Source of the DNA: Phallus indusiatus
Taxonomy: Eukaryota > Basidiomycota > Agaricomycetes > Phallales > Phallaceae
Assembly (NCBI GenBank): GCA_027605045.1
Contig: JAQFWX010000052.1
Location: 62,001 to 126,000, forward strand
Direction: 5' to 3'
DNA: 64,000 nucleotides
The translations under genes and the position numbers were made by a program. The notes beneath the pieces were generated by a model. That model was not told the origin of the DNA. It saw nothing but the letters and a program-made list of their open reading frames with translations, and ran no database searches. Below are positions 47,565 through 58,169 of the stretch, in pieces. Numbering within the stretch: the stretch's first letter is position 1; each line of letters starts with the position of its first letter.

Positions 47565-49180
47565 ATGTCTCAAACGCAGTTTATAGCTCTTTTCAAAGGC
47601 AGCTTGATACCACTACGTGCTTGCTGTATGTTTTCATCTTATGGCGTCGGGGTTTGCTCCTGATGTTCTTTTACCATTCAGTACCCGGTTTAACATGGGT
47701 GTTGCACGATTATTGTGAGGCTGCTTCCGTTTATTTGTACTTGATCGTTTAGCTGATGACTTGGATTTAGTTCTTACGATCGAAGACGAGGTGTGTAGAA
47801 ATTTGATTTTTTAAAATTAGAGAGAATTAAGTGAAGTCTCTATTTAGATACGATATGTCTGGGTTTGTAAATTTATATGCGTACGAATTCCTCATCTGAC
47901 CGCCTGCAGCCTCACAAATGGAACGTTGGGAAGTTTTTGTACATGTGGGTAAGTACTTGCATATAGGCACATCTCTTCCCTTTTGATCTTTTTTCAAATT
48001 CATAGATCAGATATTATGGTATCGCCCTTCTGGTGTTCGATGTCACACAGATCCACGTCTTCTCCATCCCCGGTATTACAAACGATAATTTGTGCGTATA
48101 TGACTTCGAAAGTGCGTTGTTCCGATAACTTGACGAAGTCTAGATGCGTCGCAATGGACTCCATCATACGCATAGTGGGAGCTCTGAGTCTATGGCCTAT
48201 TGAGATAATGATGCAGCTGCGGATATATGCAATATATAAATGTTCACGCAAAGTTCGTCACAGAGTTGAAAGCCCGGGAAGGATTCATCAGTAACTAATT
48301 TTTTTTCTAGGTCGCTGTGATAAATCTTGTCCTGTTTCTTGTTTCAATTGGTGTATACTCTTGGATTTTGATACATAACGCACTGAGGCGCCGGGCCGTC
48401 ATCGCCGAAGCTATCAAGCTCCCTCTTCCAGGATGTCCCTCCATTCATACAGGTATTGAATGGGCGCAATGGGTTCCAGGTCAGATAAATTGCATTAACC
48501 TTTTAATCGTTTCTCCCTCTTGACCGAATGAACCTACAGCAACCGCATTCGAAGGTGTCCTTTTTGGATGGGCTTTGTACAAAACCCTCAAATCCTCGCT
48601 TGGACGATGGACGAGCGGTGTACACATCTCGTTGTACGAATTAATTTTACGGGATAATTTGATATACTTCTCCGGGTAAGTTAGTTGTTCCCCTTCCTCC
48701 TTCCCTTTCGGACAGTTTGCCTTCGTTATTCTCTGCAACTTAATTTTTCCTTTCCTTCTCCTCTTGTATTTTATTTTGTATGCAAGTTTAAGCTAACAGT
48801 TCTTTATTATATTAGAATTGCATTGATCCTTGTGTTCAATAATCTCATGGTTGTGGTAGGCATCTTTGTCTAATTAAGTTTGGGGTTTAGGGTTTAGAGT
48901 AACACTTTTAGGGAGTAACGAAAATACCATGGTTCAGTTATTCGTGAGCATAGAGTATCGAATATTCTTGAAAGTCAAAACAGACTGATTGCCTTTTAGA
49001 CCCTTTCATGCGGCAATGGAAATTATAACCTCCCGGATGCTTATAAATTTGTATAAAGCCTCCAGTGAAGAAAACGACGACCCTACGGTCAAGCAAAGTA
49101 CAATCTCAGTCTTCTCTAGTGGCTTGCGCTTATCGCCAAACTCGGATGAAAGCCTTGACACGGTCGATGAAACCTATTGA
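47565..49180 (+). CDS. DUF6533 seven-span membrane protein, copy E (5' end damaged or misread)
   Basis: Core exons join in phase. LDLVLTIEDE (to about 47790) leads to IRYVW (about 47850), PHKWNVGKFLYMW (about 47911-47949) and IRYYGIALLVFDVTQIHVFS (from 48005). Next comes SLWPIEIMMQLRIYAIYKCS (about 48189-48248). Then come VAVINLVLFLVSIGVYSWIL (from 48312), LYELILRDNLIYFSG (about 48635-48674) and a last exon from about 49001 with MEIITSRMLINLYKASSEEN, ending 49178-49180. TI-DEIRYVW, the LRxYAIY motif and the RDNLIYF segment identify DUF6533, an Agaricomycete family of GPCR-like topology and unknown function. Upstream of LDLVLT, the expected stretch DYCEAASVYLYLIV is in a different frame, and the only nearby ATGs are in a third frame. 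The 5' end is therefore uncertain and the gene may be a pseudogene. Confidence 0.6.
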
Positions 49181-49919
49181 CATTAAGGTAGAAGCGGTCT
49201 TGGTAATGGTCGAGGCTTGTCTGACCACTGGTGAAGGTGTATGTTAACACTGTACCGTCGGCCTTCAAGCTTCAATAATCCAAAGTGAACCGCCTTATGT
49301 AAAACGATGTTATATTGTACAATACTCAATACTGTGAAGTCATTTATTTATGTGTACAACTACTATAGGTGCAGTATAGCATATCACGGGGAGTGTATGT
49401 ATGCGGGCATAACCGTAGTATTTTTAGCTGACCATCTTTACCAACCCAATATTAATTATATACATGAGGAGATGATCTGTGTGTGAATTGAGATGAATCA
49501 TTCGCTTGCAGAAACCTGCGCGGTCACTGACACTGATATACTATCGCAACAATCAGGACGCAAATCGGTTGTAGCGATAATCCAGCGCCGTTTTGCCGCA
49601 ATCACAGTTACTGTTAGGCTCCCGCCCATATCTGCTCTTTTCTCATGCAGGAGGATTAAACCAACATAGCACGGTTGAAAAACCGAGTAAAGCAGAATCC
49701 CACTTCACAAAACCTTGCCAGTAAATACGCGCATGTTTTGTTGTTTGGCAATGAGCTAAGAACTGCTGCATTGTTACATATAGTTTAATTACGAGTGTTA
49801 ATAAAGACGTCTCTTCATTTATTGTATTATCTGATCCCGAGACATAATCTTCCGTATGTGGTTTTTGAAGGCATAAACACATACAACTGTAAACACTCCC
49901 ATTTGTATAACATTTAGAC
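49181..49919. other. convergent intergenic region
   Basis: Lies between copies E (plus) and F (minus). From about 49705 onward the sequence is the left part of the tandem duplication that includes copy F. No other gene was seen. Confidence 0.45.
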
Positions 49920-51797
49920 TCATTCGTCGATGTCGGGAAACAAAAAATCTCTGTCATCCTGACTAATAATTCGCAACTCGTTTCCAAAACGGTATATCCC
50001 AGTCGCGTAGTTTGAATCACCTTTGAGTGTAAGAACGAATCGTGAGGTCTGACATTCATTTTCAGCAATGAAATCCAAGTCGGGAGATCTCAGTAAAACA
50101 CGAACCACGATAGATGAAGTAGCCGCGGTGAACCTGAATAAAACATTTATCAAGTACGGTAATAATAACATCCAATCTCAGCTTACAATGGCGCAACGAA
50201 AACCAGGATAGATTGGCCATACACGCCATAAAGCGTTAAACCTGCAATCACACTCGCTACAAATATTCGAATTAATATTAGATATTTCCCACTAAGAAAA
50301 CTCAGACGCAACCGAAATTGCTGTTTCGACGACCTATCAGAACATTGAAAACGGCATTTCATAAAATAACACTCACATGAGATAGTAAATAACACCATCA
50401 CGAACCAATACAATGAATATTGGTGCAAAAGCCCCACTTTCCCTTAGCAATCGATGCTTATTCAAGGATTGTTTCAGGCAAAAGTGCCTATAAAAGGCGA
50501 CAATGGCGAACCAAGCATATAAAACTAAAAATGAAATTAATAAATTTTTTCGAGTAGAAAATGATAATGCACCTCCAATAATCACGTGAGGAATGCTGAT
50601 TATGATCGTGTCAGTTTTGGTAAGTTTAAACCTTGAGAAATACGAACCCGGGGCTTAGCTGAATTAATCTTGATGATATAAAAGCTTTCGTCCAGACGCA
50701 TATTTTGAAATGAGACAAGTCCCCTATGTCTCTCACCATAACTTGCGCGTTTACTGTATTTAGGGCAACCAATACTATTTGTACCTGTTTCAGAATAATC
50801 TAGCTCAACTGATAGTACCGACACAGCTAACTATGTGGCATACAATCGCTTCACCTGTATGAGTGGGCAAAAAGTCAAATTTATGTCCAAAAATTTGAAA
50901 ATAAAAGGAAAGGCATACATACATGTTATGGTGGCCAGCAGTGCTTTTGTGACTAATAATAATAATAAGAAATGAAAAAAAAAACATAGAAGGCATTATG
51001 AAGCTATGCCTAACGTACTCGACTTTGACGCATAGAGCTTATCCAGTCTTAAAGCAAGCAAACAATCTGATGGGAAAACACACAGCATTGTTGTTGCTCT
51101 ATGCATATGACATTGGTTAAAGGCTGTTAACGCTGGCGCATCAAAGTAAAATACATACATAAATATATACCATATAAAACCGATGCAACTGAAACTCCAG
51201 GCTTAGAAACTACAATTTCAACTAGTAAAAATCAAATACGGACTACTGCAAAAATGATCGATGTTAAGCAGTTTCATGAGCGGATTAGACGTACGTTTGG
51301 TGTGTTTAATGGAGAAGCTGGTATCATAGAACTTAAATGACTATCATAACAAAATCAATTTAAATATCTCACCTATTATCAGACTACAGTTTCCCACTTG
51401 TTAGTTGAGATTACACGGCTTCAAAAGTGCTCGATCATACCATGGTATAACGAAGGGTACGTATCTGCAAACAAAATACAAAATCTTAAACAGAGACCAT
51501 GGCCGTCTTGAGGGAAAGTCAAGGGTAGGAACGTCGAACGAGGGACTAATATGCACCGACCTCCAAACATGAACAACCTTTGACGTTTGAGCAGGATTTT
51601 TATGTCAGAGCGTAGTCCTTTACCTCTGCATTTAAAGTAAGAAAAATATCAAATGTGAGCAACGCAAGCGTTCCATCTTCTCATAATAATTAGGGAGGAT
51701 ACAAAAGCAAGTCATCATTAAACTCACATGCTATTTGACGAAGACGATAACCACTTTGAAGTATGTCGATGTCGGTCACGAGCTCGTTTTCAGACAT
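49920..51797 (-). CDS. DUF6533 seven-span membrane protein, copy F
   Basis: The start at 51797 (minus) gives MSENELVTDIDILQSGYRLR, then GTLALLTFDIFLTLNAEV (from about 51678), the DUF6533 signature of a first span ending TLNAEV. RPWSLFKILYFVCRYVPFVI follows near 51514. Further exons contain VVMVLFTISCEC-like and polar loop sequence, LVLYAWFAIVAFYRHF, LLRESGAFAPIFIVLVRDGV with IYYLM (the typical RDG..YY segment before the last span), and VASVIAGLTLYGVYGQSILV. The C-terminal exon reads VVRVLLRSPDLDF, FVLTLKGDSNYATG and ends PDIDE at 49920-49922. About seven hydrophobic segments are present. It is likely a surface protein of unknown ligand or function. The frame across the exon 2-3 join (about 51600) is unresolved; otherwise it reads through. 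Confidence 0.68.
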
Positions 51798-52579
51798 TGA
51801 AGTGAGAAGTGAAGATTCCAAAAGTGGGGGAAAAGTGTACACAAAGGAAATTTATACGGTCGTAAAATGATGCTGTGGGGCTCGACCGTGCTAGCTGGCG
51901 GCAATAGAGACATCATGAGCCTGAGTTTGCGGCGGACGGGAGTTGAGGATTTTTGGGAACCAAATGTAGCGAATAAAACGTCATGAAAATGTCAAACGCT
52001 GACCTGGAGCGTAATAGACTAATATTTGATCTCGCAACAGTTCAGGTCACCGCACGTCGTCAGGTGGTACTACCTCATCGAAAGCGAAATATACTTTTGT
52101 CTATCATCTGCAGCCGTTCTTTTCGGACATGAAACGTTTGAGCCCAGAAAAAGAAAAAAGAAAATGACAACGTTGAGAGGTTGTGGTAGGAGACGTGTGC
52201 TTGTCAGCTGAAACTTCAGGCTCCTTGGAATTCAAATGGCAAAAAGGCAGCGAGTACATGTCACGCGTCACAACTGCGAGGATTAAGGTATTGAGAAGAT
52301 ACGCTAGGGCATTCAAATTTTAGCTGGATCATACTGTTGATCTTAGATATGCTTCCGCTCTAATACCATGATTCAGTTATTCGTGAGGATCCCAGCTCCA
52401 CAAGGCCTTGCCAGTGAATTCGCGCATGTGGTAACTACTGTGAAATTAGTAAATTGCAAGTCAATAAAGCATTTGTCTATTTGACTCCGAGACATAATGT
52501 TCTGTACGTGATTTGTTAAGGCATAAACACATACAACAACTGTGCCAGCAAAGCGCTCTCATTTGTATGATATTTAAGC
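51798..52579. other. spacer between the duplicated DUF6533 genes
   Basis: Holds the promoter of copy F and the 3' side of copy G. A 26-base match (TACCATG(G/A)TTCAGTTATTCGTGAG) links 48926 and 52364, at the edge of the duplicated unit. No separate gene was seen. Confidence 0.45.
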
Positions 52580-54470
52580 TCATTCCTCGACGTCGGGGAT
52601 CGACGAATCTCTACCATCCTGACTTACAATTCGCAATTCGTTTCCAAAATGATAGATCCCAGTCGCGTAATTTGAATCACCTTTGAGTGTAAAAACAAAC
52701 CGCGAGGTCTGACGGTCATTTTTCAGCTGTGAAAGCCAAGTCGGGATATCTCAGTAAAGCACGAACCACGATAGATGAAGTAGCCGCGATAAACCTAATA
52801 AAACATCAATCAAGTGCGATAATATTACATATCATTTAATCTCAACTTACAATGGCGAAACGAAAGTCAGTATAGATTGGCCATACACGCCATAAAGCGT
52901 TAAACCTGCAATCACAATCGCTACAATATTCATATTAGAATTAAGTATTTACCGATAATAAAACGCAGACGCAACTGAAATCGCTTTTTCGACGACATAT
53001 TAGAAACTTGAAAACAACATTTCATAAAACAAAACTTACATGAGATAATAAATAACACCATCACGAACCAAAACCATAAGCAATGGTGCAAAAGCCCCAC
53101 TTTCCCTTAACAATCGATGTTTATTCAAAGATTGCTTCAGACAAAAGTGCCTATAAAATGCGGCAACGGCAAACCAAAAGTATAAAACTAAAACTAAAAT
53201 TAATTCAAGGATCTTATAGAGTCGAAAATGAAATCGCACCTCCAATGATTACGGATGGAATTCTAATTATGATTGTGTCAGTTTTTTTGTTTCATTTAGA
53301 TGGGTTTAAAATACAAACCCGGGGCTTAATTGAATTAGTTTTGATGATATAAAGGCTTTCGTCCAGATGCAAATTTTAAAATGAGACAAGTCCCCTGCGT
53401 CTATCACCATAACTTGTGCGTTTACTGCATTCAAGACAACTAATACTATATGTGCCTGTTTCGAAATAGTCTGGTTGAGCTGATAATACCTGTAAAGTTA
53501 ACTATGCGACATACAATTGCTTCACCTGTATGAGTGGGGGGGGGACAGTCACGTTTATGAAATTTAAGAACAAGAAGGAAATGTGTACATGCTAGGGTGA
53601 CGAGTAACACTTTTCTGACTGATGACAAATGAACATACGATAAAAGGTATTGTGATTCAGCTATGATTTACTTACCCAGCGTTGACGTATAGAGCTTATC
53701 CAGTCTTAAAGCGAACAAACAATCTGATGGGAAGACACACAGCATTGTTGTTCCTCTATGTATATGATGTTCGTCAAAGCTTCTAACGCTGGCGGATCCT
53801 GAGGGTAAAAGACGTACAAAAGTATATACCATATAAAACCCGCGCAACTAGAATTCCAGGCTCAGAAATTAAACCTTCAGCTAGTAAAAGGTCGAATACG
53901 GACTACTGCAAAAATGCTCGATTTTAAGCAGTTTTCATGAGCGGATTAGACGTACATCTGGTGTATTCAAAGGAGGAGCTGATATATAAAACTTAAGTGA
54001 TTATCGTAACAAAATTGATTTGGCTATTTCACCTATTATCAGACTACAGTTTTCCACTTATCAGTTGAGAGTATACAGCTTCAGAAAGTGTTCGATCATA
54101 CCACGGTATAGCAAAGGGTACGTATCGGCAAATAAAATACAGTGTCTTAAACAGAGACCAAGGCCGTCTTGAGGAAAAGTTAAGGAGGTGAGGAGCGCCG
54201 ATTAAGGGACTAATATGTATTATGCACCGACCTCCAAACATAGACAACCTTAAACGTTTGAGTAGAATATTTTACATATCAAAACTTGGTCCTTTACCTC
54301 TGCATTTAAGTTAAGGACAATATCAAACGTGAGCAAGGCAAGCGTTCCATCTTCTCATAATAATTAGTGACGATACGAAAGCAAGTCGTGAACTCACAGG
54401 CTATTTGACGAAGACGGTAACCACTTTGAAGTATGTCAATGGCGAGCTGGACTTGTTCTGGTTGAGACAT
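52580..54470 (-). pseudogene. DUF6533 seven-span membrane protein, copy G (one-base frameshift)
   Basis: The start at 54470 (minus) gives MSQPEQVQLAIDILQSGYRL, aligned to copy F. RPWSLFKTLYFICRYVPFAI follows near 54169, then FWFAVAAFYRHFCLKQSLNK and LLRESGAFAPLLMVLVRDGV. The last exon matches copy F (DGRDSSIPDVEE at the end, stop 52580-52582). However, at 52719-52723 a run of five T on the plus strand replaces four in copy F. On the coding strand this turns the AEN of copy F into AEK followed by a stop. The protein would lose about 45 C-terminal residues, all predicted cytoplasmic, so all membrane spans remain. It is either a recent pseudogene, a truncated active protein or a homopolymer sequencing error. 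Confidence 0.6.
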
Positions 54471-55297
54471 AATGGAGTGAAAACTGAAAAGACTACGAAA
54501 AAGCGCAACATGGTAAACAAGGAAATTTATATGTCCGTAAAATGATGATGCGGAGAGCCGACAGCGTTAACAACACAGACATCATGAGGCTAGTGTTCTG
54601 AGGCGGGAGTTGAGGGTTTCTAGGAATTCCGAACAAGGTGGAGAGAGACACACGAATAAAACATCGCGTAAATGTCAGAACCCTGGTTTGGTTTTCGATC
54701 TCTCTCATGCCATGGCGCCACACTGCAGTTCAGGTGGTAGCTCATTGAGATATACTTATTATCGGCCGTTGTTTCCGTGACACAGAACGCTTAAGCCAGA
54801 ACAATGAAAGCGGCAAGGTTGCGAGATTGTCCTAGGAAGAGTGAGCTTGTCAGTTGAACTTGAAGCTTCCTGAATTATGGATGGCAAAGCGAGTACATGT
54901 TACATGTTACAACTGAGGGGATCGAGACTACTACGTTAGGGAATTTAAATACTTATTTAGGCCCAAACATCTCACGTTCGCAGTGTTCCATCAGCACCTA
55001 TCAGCACTCGAAGACATCAGAAAATGCGCTGAAAGGGCTTCTGAATCACACCGCGAATCTTGGATATTCCGCCCCACTGGGTACACAGCTATCCTGGTTT
55101 GTTGGCATACCATCTCACTCAATCTAAGATCGCGTTTGCTGGAAGAAATCATTTATAATCTTTTATTCCAAATGTGTATGCATTATAAATCAAACAACAC
55201 TGGCAAGATGGTGTACAATTAACAAATACAATAGAAGTAGAGACACCAGACGTGGGAGATGAACAAATAAAATGGTACAATCCAGGATAAAGCAACT
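54471..55297. other. intergenic, 0.8 kb
   Basis: Upstream part of copy G (to about 54930), then sequence with a plus-strand frame at 54983-55222 of unclear nature. No gene is called. Confidence 0.4.
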
Positions 55298-55911
55298 TCA
55301 AGCTTCCTGTGAGACGCCCTCTTTCTTGGGTCCTTTGGCGCTTTTACCCGGCAACAGCTGCGAAAGAAAAGCGATAAGAAAAAAAGAAAATGCAACCAGC
55401 AAAAAAATAGCAATTACCTCGTTTTGAATGTGTGGGACGACACCTCCTTGCGAGATGACAACGTCACCAAGAAGCTTGTTCAGTTCTTCGTCGTTTCGAA
55501 TAGCAAGCTGAAGATGACGTGGTACAATACGTTGTTTCTTGTTGTCACGAGCAGCATTTCCAGCAAGTTCAAGGATTTCTGCGGCGAGGTATTCTAAGAC
55601 TGCGGCGAGGTAGACTAAAGTGCGGAAGATCAGATTACGATGAGACGGAATCGGAAAAGGGGGGACATCGCTTACCAGGGGCACCAGCACCGACACGTTG
55701 TGCATAATTGCCCTTCTTGAGCATACGATGGATACGACCGACTGGGAATTGGAGACCAGCACGCGCTGAGCGAGACATGGTTTTGTCTGAGCCTGCGGCT
55801 GAGGCTTTGCCACCTTTTGCACCAGCTTTACCGCCTTTTCCAGACTAAGATAAGAAAAAATAAGTTTAATGCTCTGAATCTCGTTAGAAAACAAGATGAA
55901 TCACAAACCAT
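55298..55911 (-). CDS. HTA: histone H2A
   Basis: The ATG (55909-55911, minus) is alone in its exon and is followed directly by an intron that ends before TCTGGAAAAGG, giving [19 protein letters not shown]. The core reads [29 protein letters not shown], then [60 protein letters not shown] and IQNE. The last exon (about 55354-55298) reads [19 protein letters not shown]. The C-terminal SQE is the ATM/ATR-type phosphorylation site, so this is an H2A.X-like canonical fungal H2A. It is divergently arranged with H2B across a 431-bp region, the standard histone pair for coordinated S-phase expression. Intact. Confidence 0.97.
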
Positions 55912-56342
55912 TGTGATTGAAGAGTTTTGAAGGGGGAGTAGTTTGAAAGTCGAGAGGTGTAAAGGGGGGTGATAGGTTGTGGATGAGGGGAAGACTCGAT
56001 AAGTGTCCTCCGCTGTGCGCTTGCAGGGTTATATACACAGTCGCGGTGGTCTGTGCGTTATTGCTCACGTGCTCTGGACGCGAAAAGAAATAAGGTTTGG
56101 ACACGGAAAGTGGAATAAGGTTTGAACACAAAATTCAATGTCCGACGAATGGACGCTTGTGATTGGACGATTGGAAGGTTGGAAGAGATCTCATTACTAG
56201 CAAATATCAACAAACAGCGGACCGCGTCGTAATTATAAAAAGAGCATCACTTTTCCCTGGATGCCTACTCCGTCATTCCACACTTTTCCTTTGCGTACTA
56301 TTACTACCTTTCACCGCCTTATCATCGTCATCACCATCACTC
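55912..56342. promoter_or_regulatory. divergent H2A-H2B promoter region
   Basis: 431 bp between the two start codons. It must drive both genes. I could not identify specific conserved boxes with confidence. Confidence 0.7.
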
Positions 56343-56953
<611 letters not shown>

Positions 56954-57104
56954 AAACATTAGGTTTTATATATACCATCGCGGTTGTTCGATGTACTCTT
57001 TCTTGTAATGTATTATTGTACTTTGCTACTATCTTAGACACCTGATTTGTCAGTCTTCGTAATCTATGTAATGGTCACGGGGACGCTTTTCGTTCACCAA
57101 CTCG

Positions 57105-57977
57105 ATGTCTTCAGCGATTAATGATGACTACTTTGAACTATTTACATCTGTTCGATACGATCCTGCTTTAGTGGGAGCGTCCTGGAAGCCTTCGTGTGAT
57201 GAGACGCATTCCCCTTTGCTTCTTTTCTCTTACCACTTGGACCGCCTGCGGACTGCCGTACGGCATTTTCAATGGAAAGATGAGCTCGGGATCGCCTCGG
57301 GCGATCCAATCGTTCATCGTTATATCCGAGAACAAGCGGAAGAATCAGTATCGAAACAGGAGCATGGAAGTGGATTAAAACCATTACGAGTGAGTGAAAT
57401 TTCGTACTGTATAAAGTCCCATCTCTTCCTTTCCTGTCTCCCGGCCATTCAGGTCCGGTTGGTCATTTCGCCCAAAACTGGATTTCGAGTAGAATGCTTT
57501 CCTACCACGGAGAGATTATACGATCTACTCTCTCTTTCCGAATTCAATCCTACGAGCTCTCCTTTGCCATCCCCGCCTTTCCCCAAACCAACCCGAGTGT
57601 ACCTTGATTCCAGCCCGACACTGATATCCGACTTCACATTGTACAAAACTACGCGAAGGGACCATTATAACGCAGCTAGAGAAAGGGCAGGCCTTAAACC
57701 ATCTACTACAGATGGCGAGGTTCTCCTTTTCAATGAGGAAGGAAACATTATGGAAGGGAGTGTCCGTAATATCGCCTTTTGGAGAGATGGTAAATGGGTT
57801 TCGCCGACCGGTGGAGGACTTGAAGGTGTCATTCGGCGTTGGCTTCTCGAACAAGGTCGTGTTATGGACGGCGTTGTTTTGAAAGAGGACGTGAAGACGG
57901 GCGAAATAGTGCTTTTGACGAATGGAGTGGAAGGATGTACGTTGGGAGTCATAACGGAAGGAAAATACTCGGATTGA
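57105..57977 (+). CDS. ABZ2: 4-amino-4-deoxychorismate lyase (fold-type IV PLP enzyme)
   Basis: Two exons, 57105-57389 and 57453-57977, give 269 residues; the 63-bp intron is a multiple of three and has no stop, so the unspliced frame also stays open. The protein shows LLLFSYHLDRLRTAVRHF (start of the fold), VRLVISPKTGF, then LISDFTLYKTTRRDHYNAAR with the candidate PLP-binding Lys. EVLLFNEEGNIMEGSVRNI, GGGLEGVIRRWLLEQG and EIVLLTNGVEGCTLG follow; the E-G-S-x-x-N and L-x-G-V-x-R motifs are typical of class IV aminotransferase-like lyases. The enzyme splits aminodeoxychorismate into p-aminobenzoate and pyruvate for folate synthesis. A branched-chain aminotransferase is the alternative, but the short length favours ABZ2. 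Confidence 0.82.
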   Translation: MSSAINDDYFELFTSVRYDPALVGASWKPSCDETHSPLLLFSYHLDRLRTAVRHFQWKDELGIASGDPIVHRYIREQAEESVSKQEHGSGLKPLRVSEISYCIKSHLFLSCLPAIQVRLVISPKTGFRVECFPTTERLYDLLSLSEFNPTSSPLPSPPFPKPTRVYLDSSPTLISDFTLYKTTRRDHYNAARERAGLKPSTTDGEVLLFNEEGNIMEGSVRNIAFWRDGKWVSPTGGGLEGVIRRWLLEQGRVMDGVVLKEDVKTGEIVLLTNGVEGCTLGVITEGKYSD

Positions 57978-58169
57978 AACCTAGTTCTTGTATTATTTTA
58001 TCTACCATTTCTTGAATATACATTATGGATCTTGCCAGAAATCACTACTGCGATTTGACTGCGATTTGCTGCTACTGAGAATACAGCTCAGTCTTTTACA
58101 TAATCGATTTGACATAATCACCTTTCCAAGTGTACTGTTTTCGTGACTCGAAAGTCGAGTCACAAGTGC

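Larger units (their letters stand above)
49705..54930. repeat. tandem duplication, about 2.6-kb unit carrying a DUF6533 gene
   Basis: Unit 1 spans about 49705-52300 and unit 2 about 52400-54930. Both start with CCTTGCCAGTRAATNCGCGCATG, contain the same gene in the same orientation, and end with related upstream sequence (GCTTGTCAG..GCGAGTACATGT near 52200 and 54845). Identity is high in exons and most introns, with scattered small indels, so the duplication is fairly recent. Confidence 0.8.

Noticed and set aside
48882..48899. GGGGTTTAGGGTTTAGAG, telomere-like
   Set aside because: Only about two and a half imperfect units in the middle of ordinary genes; too short to be an interstitial telomere tract.
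54983..55222. 79-codon plus-strand frame upstream of H2A
   Set aside because: Overlaps another frame of similar length and has no recognisable domain; likely chance.
57525..57952. Long minus-strand frames of 95-109 codons
   Set aside because: They are antisense shadows of the ABZ2 coding sequence.
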